Source: Phyto melanocephala
Taxonomy: Eukaryota > Arthropoda > Insecta > Diptera > Rhinophoridae
Direction: 5' to 3'
Length of the DNA: 64,000 nt
NCBI GenBank assembly: GCA_941918925.1
Contig: OW799233.1
Coordinates: 169,984,235-170,048,234, forward strand
This document shows positions 23,630 through 34,199 of this stretch, in pieces. Both the position numbers and the translations under genes were made by a program. A model generated the notes under the pieces. That model had not been told where the DNA came from. It saw only the letters and a list, made by a program, of their open reading frames with translations, and did not search any database. Within the stretch, counting starts at the first letter, position 1, and each line of letters begins with the position of its first letter.

Positions 23630-25205
23630 GTGGGCGGGGTGCCACGCCCTATTAAAGAATAAGTATTAAATATTATATATCACGAAAGTTAATGCAGGTA
23701 GAGTCTTCAAATTAAGTACGGTAAGCTTTGACATCCACACGAACATTTGGGTAAAAAATGGGCGGACTTGGAATAGTAGGCGTGGCCACATGAATTGAAT
23801 ACTAAAATTCGTATATTTGGAAAACGAAATCGATTAGAGTAGTAAAATTTCACAAGAGCAACTTTGACATCCAAATAAACATTTCTGGAAAAAATGGGTA
23901 CATTGGCAATAGTGGGCGTGGCACCTGCCATATGAATTAAATACTAAAATTTGTATATCTGGAAAACGATATCGATTAGAGTACTAAAATTTTGCAAGAG
24001 GAACTTTGACATCCAAATAAACATTTCTGGAAAAAATGGGTACATTGGCAATAGTGGGCGTGGCACCTGCCATATGAATTAAATACTAAAATTTGTATAT
24101 CTGGAAAACGATATCGATTAGAGTACCAATATTCTACAAGAGCAACTTTGACACCCAAATGAACATTTTTGGAAAAAAGGGTACATTAGATATAGTGGGC
24201 GTGGCACCTGCCATATGAATTAAATACTAAAATTTTTATATCTGGAAAACGATATCGATTAGAGTACTAAAATTTTGCAAAAGTAATTTTGACATCCAAA
24301 TAAACATTTTTGGAAAAAATGGGTGCATTATCAGTAGTGGGCGTGGCACCCACCATATGAATTAAATACTAAAATTCGTATATCTGGAAAACGATATCGA
24401 TTAGAGTACTAAAATTTTGCAAGAGCAACTTTGACATCCAAATAAACATTTTTGAAAAAAATGGGTACATTACCAATAGTGGGCGTGGCACCAACATATG
24501 AATTAAATACTAAAATTTGTATATCTGGAAAACGATATCGATTAGAGTACTAAAATTGTGCAAGGGCAACTTTGACATACAAATAAACATTTTTGTAAAA
24601 AATGGGTACATTAGCAATAGTGGGCGTGGCACCTGCCATATGAATTAAATACTAAAATTTGTATATCTGGAAAACGAAATCGATTAGAGTACTAAAATTC
24701 TACAAATGCAACTTTGACACCCAAGTGAACATTTTTGGAAAAAATGGGTACATTAGATATAGTGGGCGTGGCACCTGCAATATGAATTAAATACTAAAAT
24801 TTTTATATCTGGAAAACGATATCGATTAGAGTACTAAAATTTTGCCAGTGCAACTTTGACACCTAAATAAACATTTCTGGAATAAAATGGGTACATTAGA
24901 AATAGTGGGCGTGGCAGCTCTCATAGCAATTGAATACTAAAATTCGTATATTCGGGAAGCGATAATAGTTAGAGTACCCAAATTTTTGCACGAAAAGCTT
25001 TGACATCTATATGACTATTTTGTTAAGAAACGAATGCTTTAGTGATAGTGGGCGTGGCACTTTTCATATGAATTAAATACAAGAAATCGTATATAAAGGA
25101 AGCGATAATAGTTAAAGTACCCAAATTTTTCAAGAGACAATTTTATGTCTATATGATTATTTGAATAAGAAATGTTTGATTTAGTAATAGTAGGCGTGAC
25201 ACTTG
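23630..25205 (+). repeat. Tandem array A, about eleven units of 142 bp
   Basis: AGTGGGCGTGGCACCTGCCA recurs near 23911, 24053, 24194, 24336, 24478, 24619, 24761, 24904, 25047 and 25189 (spacing 141-143), with older relatives near 23630 and 23774. Each unit then has ATATGAATTAAATACTAAAA, TATATCTGGAAAACGATATC and ATTAGAGTACTAAAAT, and ends AACTTTGACATCCAAATAAAC. End units are most diverged, the centre most alike. Frames on the minus strand (23707-23931, 23976-24158) are by-products. Confidence 0.93.
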
Positions 25206-26695
25206 CCAGATCTGTGATCCCCGCAAACGTTTTTAAATTTTATCACCTGTAATGTTTTCGATATAAGAAATTGTTTGACCTGAAAAAAAATTTGTTACCT
25301 AATATTCCAAAAATATAAATTTGTAACCCATTAAATTTTGCAACGTAGGTGATTAATTTTTTTACCTGTGATCGGTTCCAAAAATCTTTTTTAAAGATTT
25401 ATTATCTGTAATAACCAAATCTGTGATTCCCGGAAACGTTTTTACATTTTATTACCTGTAATTTTTTCGGTATAAGAAATTGTTTGACCTGAAAAAAAAT
25501 TTGTTACCTAATATTCCAAAAGTATAAATTTGTAACCCATTAAATTTTGCAACGCAGGTGAATAATTTTTTTACCTGTGATCGGTCCAAAAAATCATTTT
25601 TAAAGATTTATTATCTGTAATTACCAAATCTGTGATTCCCGGAAACGTTTTTACATTTTATTACCTGTAATTTTTTCGGTATAAGAAATTGTTTGACCTG
25701 AAATAAAATTTGTTACCCAATATTCCAAAAATATAAATTTGTAACCCATTAAATTTTGCAACGCAGGTGAATAATTTTTTAACCTGTGATCGGTTCAAAA
25801 AATCATTTTTAAATATTTATTATCCGTAATTACCAAATCTGTGATGCCCGCAAACGTTTTTACATTTTATTACCTGTAATTTTTTCTGTATAAGAAATTG
25901 TTTGACCTGAAATAAAATTTGTTACCCAATATTCCAAAAATATAAATTTGTAACCCATTAAATTTTGCAACGCAGGTGAATAATTTCTTGACCTGTGATC
26001 GGTTCAAAAAATCATTTTTAAAGATTTATTATCTGTAATTACCAAATGTGTGATTCCCTGAAACGTTTTTATATTTTATTACCTGTAATTTTTTCGGTAT
26101 AAGAAATTGTTTGACCTGAAATAAAATTTGTTACCCAATATTCCAAAAATATAAATTTGTAACCCATTAAAATTTTGCAACGCAGGTGAATAATTTTTTA
26201 ACCTGTGATCGGTGCAAAAAATCATTTTTAAAGATTTATTATCCGTAATTACCAAATCTGTGATGCCCGCAAACGTTTTTACATTTTATTACCTGTAATT
26301 TTTCCGGTATAAGAAATTGTTTGACCTGAAATAAAATTTGTTACCCAATATTCCAAAAATATAAATTTGTAACCCATTAAATTTTGCAACGCAGGTGAAT
26401 AATTTTTTGACCTGTGATCGGTTCAAAAAATAATTTTTAAAGATTTATTATCCGTAATTACCAAATCTGTGATCCCCGCAAACGTTTTTACATTTTATTA
26501 CCTGTAATTTTTTCGGTATAAGAAATTATTTGACCTGAAATAAAATTTGTTACCTAATATTCCAAAAATATAAATTTGTAACCCATTAAATTTTGCAACG
26601 CAAGTGAATAATTTTTTTACCTGTGATCGGTTCAAAAAATCATTTTTAAACATTTATTATCCGTAATTTTTTGTTAAAGAAAATTTTCTGACCTG
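25206..26695 (+). repeat. Tandem array B, seven units of 209 bp
   Basis: The phrase ACCTGTGATCGG starts at 25364, 25573, 25782, 25991, 26201, 26410 and 26619 (spacing 209, once 210). Units contain ATCTGTGATTCCCGGAAACG, TTTTATTACCTGTAATTTTT, GAAATTGTTTGACCTGAAA and TTTGTAACCCATTAAATTTT. It directly abuts array A and ends about 140 bp before the RepHel start codon. It has no detectable similarity to array A. Confidence 0.93.
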
Positions 26696-26837
26696 GTAAG
26701 AAATTTCTTACCTAAGATTTAAAAAATTATAAATTTGACGTACATTCAATTTTATAATTTAATTGAATCTTTGATTCTGAACAAGTTACAAGTTTTTTTT
26801 TTTTTGTGAATATATACTGTAAAAAATTACAAGTAAA
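26696..26837 (+). promoter_or_regulatory. Probable RepHel promoter and 5' untranslated region
   Basis: The 142 bp between array B and the start codon holds the last partial repeat sequence, a T-run and a GTGAATATATACTG phrase about 30 bp upstream of the ATG. Context AAGTAAAATGCC is a reasonable fly start. That this is the promoter is inferred from position only. Confidence 0.35.
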
Positions 26838-28019
26838 ATGCCTCCAAAAAAACATCCCTTTCTAAACGCACCAAATCTGCAGAATCATTGCAATCGCAAA
26901 GAGAAAATGAAACTTCAGAAGAGCGTGAAGATCGCCTTAGAACTGAAAGAAGTCGAGCTTCAACCTCTAGAGCTGCCGAAACATATGAACAGCATAACGA
27001 ACGTCTTCAAAGAGAAAGATCACGATCATCAACATCAAGAGCTTCTGAAACACGATCTGAACGCGAAACACGCTTGGAAGGTCTTCGACATCATGCTGTA
27101 ACAGCACGAGCTAACGAGACACCGTCACAACGGGAAGGGCGTCTTCAAAGTCAGCAAAGTCGTACCTCAATATCACGAGCTACAGAAACATTGTTAGGAC
27201 GCGTAGAACGCCTAGAAGGTATTCGACATCATGCTGAAACAGTACGAGCTAACGAGACACCGTCACAACGGGAAGGGCGTCTTCAAACTCAGCAAAGTCG
27301 TACCTCAACATCACGAGCTACAGAAACATTCTTAGAACGCGTAGAACGCCTAGAACGTATTCGACATCATGCTGAAGCAGTACGAGCTAATGAGACACCG
27401 TCACAACGGGAAGGGCGTCTTCAAAGTCAACAAAGTCATACCACAACATCCCGAGCCACTGAAACACCTTTACAACACGAAGAACGCCTTGAAGGTCTTC
27501 GACATCATGCTGTAGCAGTTCGATCTAACGAGACATCGTTGGAACGTGAAGTACGTATTCAAACTCAGCGAAATCGTACAAGATCATCACGAGCCACAGA
27601 AACTTTCTTACAGCGTGAGGAACGCCTTGAAGATATTCAACGTCACGCCACAACAGTACGAGCCACCGAGACACCGTTGGAAGGTGAAGAACGTTTAGAA
27701 GCTCAGCGGATTCGAACCTCATCAAGGAGAGCAACAGAGAGGATAGAACAATTGAACTTACGCCGTGAACAAAATCGAAATCGAATGGTTAGTCATCGGA
27801 ATGCATTTCACACATATGCACGTATTGCATTTAATTACAGGACTGATATTGATTATGCCGAAGACCCATTAGTGGCAATAGGTGGCATGAATAAAGTTTG
27901 CCAATATTGCAGTGCACTCAAATACAAAAATGAAACACCTGGAATGTGTTGTGCAAACGGTAAAGTTGTTTTGCCTGAATTGCTTCCTCCACCAGAACCT
28001 TTACAGTCATTGATTTCAG
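26838..28019 (+). CDS. Helitron RepHel protein, exon 1: N-terminal repeat domain and Cys motif (one frameshift)
   Basis: The start MPPKK at 26838 suits the family, but the long frame (from 26888) is displaced. A run of seven As at 26846-26852 would need one more A to join them, so a one-base shift is inferred. The frame then encodes thirteen 23-residue units (about 26906-27802) of the form (R/N)ATET..QRE.RL......R, alternating in 46-residue pairs, highly charged and probably helical. A CQYC(x)n-MCCANGKV Cys motif follows (27897-27966), as in Helitron N-terminal zinc-finger-like regions, then LPELLPPPEPL. It ends at a GTAAGA donor. The repeat domain may bind DNA or multimerise (inference). Confidence 0.85.
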
Positions 28020-28202
28020 GTAAGACATTCATGGTCTAATTCATAAACGACTTTGAAATTTATCATAGGTTTACAAATCAAATGTTATAAGTATTAAAAT
28101 GTTGCTTTATAAACCTTTGATAAATTTAAAAGATGTTTATAAATTAGGCCTTAGATATATATAAATCTATCATATAACCAAAATATTAAATTAAATTTTT
28201 AG
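28020..28202 (+). other. RepHel intron 1, 183 bp, containing a MITE
   Basis: Donor CAG|GTAAGA and acceptor TTTTTAG|GA join the exons in frame: codon GGA is split after its first base, giving ...LISG|TNVDSQHFL..., which matches the continuous family pattern (SLLxGxxxxSxxFLxxIRxYN). In-frame stops lie inside the intron. Taking out the 118-bp palindrome leaves about 65 bp, close to intron 2 and to the usual small fly intron. Confidence 0.8.
28033..28150. mobile_element. 118-bp palindromic MITE inside intron 1
   Basis: Begins GGTCTAATTCATAAACGACT and ends with the near reverse complement (AGATGTTTATAAATTAGGCC). Arms are about 42 nt with roughly seven mismatches. The copy at 32337-32450 matches along its whole length in the same orientation. 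No target duplication could be settled. Confidence 0.78.
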
Positions 28203-28829
28203 GAACGAATGTGGATTCACAACATTTTCTTAGTAAAATAAGGAAATATAATTCGTCTTTCCAAATGACATCGTTTGGTGCTACCAAAGTAATTCGACAC
28301 AATTTTATGACCACTTTTCGGTTTCAAGGTCAAATTTACCATAAAATGGGGTCATTGTTGCCAGTTCCAAATGAAGATCCTAAGTTCTTACAAATTTATT
28401 TCATAGGAGAAGCGGATAACAATGACCAAGTGCAACACCGACAGCATTATAACCCTGACACAAAACAATGGATAGTGGCCGAATTACAAGTGATGTTTCA
28501 TGAACACAACGAATTAGTAAGGATCTTTAAGCAAGCCAAAGATGACCCACGATTGAGGTCAGATGACCATATTATCGCTATTCATGCTGATAAAACACCA
28601 TCTGGACAACACCAAGGACGATACAATGCACCTACAATGGATGACGTAGCCATTTTAATGGTAGGTGATCCAGTGGTACCACGAGATATAATTATTCGCC
28701 GCCGTAACGAAAGGATCAACAGGATAGCTGAAACTCATCGTTCGTATGATGCACTTCAGTATCCAATTATTTTTCCATTTGGTGAAGATGGATATCACTT
28801 TGAATTACGGCAAATTAATCCAGAAACAA
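28203..28829 (+). CDS. Helitron RepHel protein, exon 2: Helitron-like N-terminal domain
   Basis: Encodes about 209 residues starting TNVDSQHFLSKIRKYNSSFQ and including MTSFGATKV, FRFQGQIYHKMGSLLP, YFIGE, NPETK-like and DVAILMVGD phrases, the conserved region preceding the Rep nuclease in Helitron transposases, and ending near YPIIFPFGEDGYHFEL. All of these occur in the expected order without stops. The exon ends at donor ACAA|GTAAAT; the next exon continues the frame. Function: part of the replication-initiator half of the transposase; its exact role is not established. Confidence 0.88.
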
Positions 28830-28892
28830 GTAAATTCAGATTTTAAAATCTAATTTTATACTTTTTTTTATTTTGGCCTTTTTTACTTTCAG
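28830..28892 (+). other. RepHel intron 2, 63 bp
   Basis: Donor GTAAATTC, a pyrimidine-rich stretch (CTTTTTTTTATTTTGG...TTTTTTACTTTCAG) and acceptor CAG|ATG. Joining a split AAT codon continues ...NPET|NESTRKKMSAMDFYAYR in one frame, as in related proteins. An in-frame TAA lies inside. The length is typical of a fly intron. Confidence 0.82.
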
Positions 28893-30370
28893 ATGAATCA
28901 ACAAGGAAAAAAATGAGTGCAATGGATTTCTATGCATATCGAATAATGATACGTCAGAACTCCGTTAATCACATTCTAAATTGCCGCGAATTATTTCACC
29001 AGTATATTGTCGATATGTACGCAAAAATTGAAACGGAACGTCTATTATACATACGACTTAACCAAGCAAAATTACGAGTGGATAACTATATTCATCTTCG
29101 GGATGCATTAAATAGCCATAATGACATCAATCCCACTGAAATTGGCCAAGCTATTATTCTTCCAGCAACATTTACTGGCAGCTCACGGCATATGCAGGAG
29201 TACTGTCAAGATGCAATGACATATGTTCGATCATATGGACGGCCAGATTTGTTCATTACATTTACCTGTAATCCAAAGTGGGATGAAATACTATCTGAAT
29301 TGTCCACTGATCAAACACCAATACATCGGCACGATATAACAGCACGCGTGTTTAAACAAAAATTAAAATCCCTTATGGATTTTATTGTAAAATTTCATGT
29401 ATTTGGAGAAACACGGTGCTGGATGTATTCCGTCGAGTGGCAGAAACGTGGATTGCCACATGCCCATATTCTCATTTGGTTGGTTGAAAAAATTACCCCA
29501 GATCTTATTGATGATATAATTTCTGCAGAGATACCCGATCCAAATGTTGATCCAAGCCTGTACGAAATTGTTATCAAAAATATGATTCATGGTCCATGTG
29601 GAACCATTAATGCGAATTCTCCATGCATGGTGGATGGAAAATGCACAAAGAAATATCCACGGCAATTGATTCAAGAAACAATCTCGGGAAACGATGGCTA
29701 CCCACTTTATCGTCGACGGTCTGTGGATAATAGTGGACGATCAATTTCAATTAAGGTACGTGGAAATGATGTTGATGTTGATAATCGGTGGATAGTACCT
29801 TACTGTCCATTGCTTTCAAGAACATTTAAAGCGCATATTAATGTAGAGTATTGTCATTCAGTAAAGTCTATCAAATACATCTGCAAATATGTTACTAAAG
29901 GGTCAGATATGGCTGTATTTTCATTACAAAATCCAAACGATGAAATTACGCAATATCAAATGGCCAGATACATCAGTAGCAATGAAGCAGTATGGCGAAT
30001 TTTGGGATTTACAATTCATGAACGCCATCCAACTGTTGTTCATTTATCAGTGCACTTGGAAAATGGACAACGTGTTTACTTTACAGAAAGAAATGCGCGG
30101 GAGAGAGCAACAGCACCCTCAGCTACAACATTAACATCTTTTTTTAATCTTTGCAGAAATGATTTGTTTGCTAAAACATTGTTGTATTCCGAAATTCCAA
30201 GGTATTATACGTGGAACGCGTCATCAAAGAATTTTCAACGTCGTAAGCAAGGGAAACCTGTTGAAGGATGGCCAAATTTATATTCAACCGATGCATTGGG
30301 CAGGGTGTATACCGTCCATCCTCAAAATGCAGAATGCTTCTATTTAAGAATGCTTCTTATTAATGTTCGG
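28893..30370 (+). CDS. Helitron RepHel protein, exon 3 part 1: rolling-circle (HUH) nuclease
   Basis: Opens with KKMSAMDFYAYR, NHILNCRELFHQYIVDMYAK and RLNQAKLRVDNYIHLRDA. Rep motifs follow in order: YGRPDLFITFTCNPKWDEI (about 29230-29290), the metal-binding HAH of GLPHAHILIWL (29459-29467), and the catalytic pair Y-ICK-Y of KYICKYVTKG (Tyr codons 29876 and 29888). The nuclease nicks the element end, links to it by tyrosine and starts rolling-circle transfer. Catalytic residues are all present. Near 30370 the frame breaks: a run of four Gs (30369-30372) where five would keep the frame, so the open frame runs into unrelated sequence and stops at 30457. Confidence 0.92.
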
Positions 30371-32223
30371 GGCCAATATCTTTCGAGAACTTGCGTACTG
30401 TTGATGGGGAAGTATGTGCAACAAATCGTGAGGCCTGTCAGAAACTGCAGTTATTAGAGAACGATTGTCATTGGGAAACAACGCTTGAAGATGCTTCAGT
30501 AATAAACCATCCATGGAAAATACGATCGCTATTTTCGATAATATTGGTATCGTGCTCACCTTCTAATCCAAAAGATCTTTGGCACAAATTTAACACATAT
30601 ATGGCTGAAGATATTTTACACAGAGAGAGAGTTATCACCAATAATGCAACGCTTGAACTAAATGAAACTATGTACAATGAGGTATTAATTTTACTGGAAG
30701 ACAAATGTTTGGAGATAAAGAGTGTGACACTTATTGAAGTAGGAATGATAGCCCCAATCAGATCAGGAACCCATGCAAACGATCAGGAACTACGACGTGA
30801 GAGAGACTATGATCACCAAAATTTGGAAAATTTACTAGAAGTAAATTTACCACATTTGCAACAAGAGCAGAGTATTGTATACAATACTATAATGGCAGCA
30901 ATAACAAACAAACATGGAGGCCTCTATTTTATTGACGCACCTGGAGGAACTGGAAAAACGTTTTTGATTTCATTAATATTAGCAAAAGTTCGTTCGGAAA
31001 AAAATATTGCATTAGCTATTGCATCATCCGGTATTGCAGCAACACTCTTAGACGGTGGTAGAACAGCACATTCTGCACTTAAATTACCCTTAAAGCCTCA
31101 ATTTTCCAAAGACTACACATGCAACATAAAGAAAAATTCTTCAATGGGTAAAGTACTGCAACAATGTGAAATCATAGTGTGGGATGAGTGCACAATGGCA
31201 CATAAGAAATCTTTGGAAGCCCTTAATCGTACCTTACAGGATTTAAGAGGCAATAATAGAATTTTTGGAGGTGCCTTAGTTTTGCTGGCTGGCGATTTCC
31301 GCCAAACACTTCCTGTTATACCGGGATCAACACCAGCTGATGAGCTAAATGCGTGTCTGAAATCATCACACCTTTGGCAATATGTTCACAGTTTAAAACT
31401 TACGACTAATATGCGTGTTCAGTTGCAACGTGATGCTTCAGCTACAACTTTTTCCAAACAATTACTTGATTTAGGTAACGGGAGAATTCCAATGGATCCT
31501 ACAACGAAATATATAAGTTTTCCATCTGACTTTTGCAGGATGACACAATCTATAGAAGAGTTAATAAATTGTGTTTTTCCCAACATCGGACAAAATTTTA
31601 AAAACAATGAATGGTTATGTGAACGTGCGCTATTGGCAGCCAAAAATATTGACGTTAATTCCATCAACAGCAAAATTTTGAACAAAATCGATGGTGACCT
31701 GAAAACTTATAAATCGATAGACACAGTAACAAATATTGAGGATGTCGTGAATTATCCAGTTGAATTTTTAAATTCGCTAGATTTACCGGGTTTTCCACCA
31801 AATGATTTACGGTTGAAAATTGGTGTTCCCATAATTTTACTCAGGAACATTGATCCGCCTCGACTTTGTAATGGTACTCGACTTACAGTAAAACAATTAA
31901 TGAACAATTTAATCGAGGCGACCATTATTACTGGAAAGTTTAAGGGAACTGATGTATTGTTGCCACGTATTCCCATGACAACATCGGAAATGCCATTCGA
32001 TTTTAAGCGCTTGCAGTTTCCTATTCGCCTAGCATTTGCAATGACCATAAACAAAGCTCAAGGTCAGTCCCTGCAAGTTTGTGGTCTTCACCTAGAAAAT
32101 CCATGTTTCTCACATGGACAGCTTTACGTTGCATGCTCGCGAGTTGGAAAACCCGCAGATCTCTCTGTGTATGCACCAGGTGGAAAAACCAAAAACATCG
32201 TTTATCCTAAGGCATTAGAATAA
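30371..32223 (+). CDS. Helitron RepHel protein, exon 3 part 2: PIF1-type helicase
   Basis: After the one-base shift, the frame resumes with PISFENLRTVDGEVC and stays open to TAA at 32223. Superfamily 1B helicase motifs in order: Walker A PGGTGKT (about 30940-30960), IASSGIAATLL (Ia), Walker B VWDECTMAHK (31177-31205), GALVLLAGDFRQTLPVI (III, near 31270), TTNMR (IV, near 31402), NGTRLTV (near 31873) and INKAQGQS plus LYVACSRV (V/VI, 32049-32145). It unwinds the strand displaced during rolling-circle transposition. All motifs look intact. It ends with a short tail; no OTU, endonuclease or RPA-like add-on domain is seen. Confidence 0.94.
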
Positions 32224-32599
32224 GAATTAATTAATAGTAAAAATTTTTTATATTATAAACATTTCTATTTTATTGCAGTAATGTTAGCAACTAAGTAAAT
32301 TAATTTATTATTTTTAAATTGTTGATGTAGACTAATGGTCTTATTAATAAACGATTTTAAAATTTATCAAAGGTTTATGAATCAAATTCTATACGAAAAT
32401 TTTGCATTATAAACATTTGATAAATTTAAAAGTCGTTTATGAATAAGGCCGTAAATATATTGCATATCACACAATATTAGAGTAATACTAATCTGTAAGA
32501 AAAATTTTAGATTTTAATTGCAAAATAAATATATTTTTGAACTATAAAATTTTTATTTCATTACGATGGGGGTGGCGAAGCACACCGGGTATTAGCTAG
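32224..32599 (+). other. Helitron 3' tail
   Basis: Non-coding, AT-rich. Holds the palindromic MITE copy 2 (32337-32450), an AATAAATATATTT phrase near 32524 that could serve as a polyadenylation signal, and the terminal region CGATGGGGGTGGCGAAGCAC, then ACCGGGTATTAGCTAG. The hairpin GGTG/CACC lies at 32571-32586. Confidence 0.8.
32337..32450. mobile_element. 114-bp palindromic MITE in the Helitron tail
   Basis: Begins GGTCTTATTAATAAACGATT and ends GTCGTTTATGAATAAGGCC. It is collinear with the intron 1 copy (28033-28150). Both have arms of about 42 nt around an AATCAAAT-containing loop. Confidence 0.78.
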
Positions 32600-33429
32600 T
32601 TTTTTATATTTTACTTAACTATTGTGTGGCATTTTTTATAGATGAACTAAGCACGGTACAGAAACTGAAAAAAATAGTACTTTCCTCTCATTATTTAGCT
32701 TAACGATAAAATGCCAATAGACATTGTCAATACCGGCAACCAGAACCGACTCGAAGGACCAAATATGTTAATCCATGGTTAGTCGTTAATGTCATCACTG
32801 TTTTGCCTAGCGGTACTGAAGCGGAGTTTATAGATTCTTAATTAAAATTTTTTATTTTAAACCATACTGATTTATATATTTTTTTTTAGTTTACTTAAGT
32901 TTTATTATATTAATTATTTAGTTTTTTTGATTTTCTTAAATTTAAATATTAACTAAAATTACTTCAGCTCAAGGTCTTTTATAAATTAAAATAATGGCTT
33001 TAAGTTTTATTAATTCTTCCAATATTTCGCTACTCCGTTGTGTAGCATCGTCAGGTAATTAATATTTGTTTTGAATTTTTGTAATATTTTTGTGTGAAAA
33101 AATAACAGATTTAATAAAATTTTAGATGAAATAATTTTAGTAAATATTTTTATTATATTTGTTTATTTTTTCGAAAGTATCGAATCGATACTTTATTTTG
33201 GTCATGTCATAGGGCAATTAATAGAACTATAATATATATAAGACATTATTTGGTACCGAGTGTGAAGATCGAGTACCGAAGGGCTCGTGTGTGTGATATA
33301 TCATGTTGATGTATCACATGATATTTACACAATGAATAACGAAACAATGAAATAAATAGCCGTCTAGCCATCTATCAGTGAAGTTTATTAGAGTTATTGT
33401 ATAAAATTGTTCAATACGCCTTGATTTGT
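32600..33429. other. AT-rich flank right of the Helitron, no gene seen
   Basis: No coding region. Includes the single-armed ribozyme-like repeat at 32960-33060 and a short palindrome, GTGATATATCAT...GTATCACATGATAT, near 33292-33328. Confidence 0.45.
32960..33060 (-). repeat. Repeat with GCTAC/GTAGC stem and GAAATATTGG core
   Basis: On the minus strand it reads CCTGACGATGCTACACAACG, then GAGTAGCGAAATATTGG, and about 40 nt later AAGACCTTGAGCTGAAG. The same order occurs in the foldback at 10722-10810 (CCTGAAGATGCTACACAAAG ... GAAGACCTCGAGCTTGAAG). Conservation of both the stem and the downstream phrase marks one dispersed family. Confidence 0.6.
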
Positions 33430-34000
33430 TAATTTTAAAGACGAGGGCATATTTATATAGGAAACCTTGTCGATACAGTTAATCGGAAAGCGCAATGTCA
33501 AAATTTGTTGAATGTGCTTTGATTTCATTTATTAATTCAGAAAAGGAAGATGAAATTTTAGTTTAGGTATTAAGCAATTAAAAGTAATTTTTGTTTTAAA
33601 TTATTATAAAATATAGAATTATTTTATTATAATGCATATCTGCATATTGCAATAATAATTGTTTTTGCTATGCAAGGCAATAAGTATTCTAACTACTGTA
33701 GAACACACAAAACCAAATATTATGGCAGATTATAGATTAAATATGTTGCAAATGTAAACAAGTTGTTTTTTTTCGTTTTCAACACCTTTACGCATTCTGC
33801 TAAGATGTGAGCAAGTGTAAAAGTTAAGTGTATTTTTTTTTAATATAAATATATTAAATTTATGTATATTTGTTGCTTTTACACCTTTTATTTTGGGTTA
33901 CACAATAATAAATCGTTTTTTAATCAAATTTAATTTAAAAAAACATATAAAATTTTTTCCATCCCTGACATATGAATTGACCTTGAAGTTGAAACCTTCT
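33430..34000 (+). repeat. Decayed dispersed repeat related to 18990-20060
   Basis: Starts near GGGCATATTTATATAGG, with CAGTTAATCGGAAAGC and AATGTCAAAATTTGTTG, and ends near TTTTTTCCATCCCTGACATA. Here the two homologous parts are separated by about 300 bp of different sequence and lack the 735-bp element found in the other copy. Confidence 0.5.
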
Positions 34001-34199
34001 CTCTCTTTTGTCGTTTTGCGACGTGTCATTCTGTTGTTTAATTTTTGTAGTTACTTGTTCTGTAAAAACTTATATGCCTTAATATACAAGGTAACCTTAC
34101 CAAAACAAGCTTATTATATTTTTTGTATATTTTTCTCGTCAAAGTCCATACATAAAAAAAAAAGAAATTTTTAGTATCAGATTTCATCTATAAGCAAAG

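Larger units (their letters stand above)
23465..32599 (+). mobile_element. Autonomous Helitron (rolling-circle transposon), 9135 bp
   Basis: The 5' end TCTATATATATAAAAATC follows a host A. The 3' end GGGTATTAGCTAG precedes a host T. A GGTG/CACC stem (32571-32586) lies 13 nt before the end. No terminal inverted repeat or target duplication is present, as expected for a Helitron. Layout: TGTATGTT-rich leader, a 142-bp array (23630-25205), a 209-bp array (25206-26695), a three-exon RepHel gene (26838-32223) and a 376-bp tail with a palindromic MITE. Rolling-circle transposition uses the HUH nuclease to nick the end and the helicase to unwind. Two one-base shifts probably disable this copy, unless they are sequence errors. 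It is long for an insect Helitron, mainly because of the arrays. Confidence 0.93.

Noticed and set aside
23707..24158. Two minus-strand frames with similar proteins
   Set aside because: They are by-products of the 142-bp tandem array, which stays open on that strand by chance.
23630..26695. Regularly spaced repeats that could suggest a CRISPR array
   Set aside because: Units of 142 and 209 bp are full tandem repeats without unique spacers, in a eukaryotic transposon.
26838..27101. An 87-codon plus-strand frame starting at the same ATG as RepHel
   Set aside because: It only shares the first residues with the real protein. After the A-run it is the out-of-frame shadow of the repeat domain.
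29363..32054. Several minus-strand frames of 60-103 codons within the Helitron gene
   Set aside because: Antisense shadows of well-supported coding sequence.
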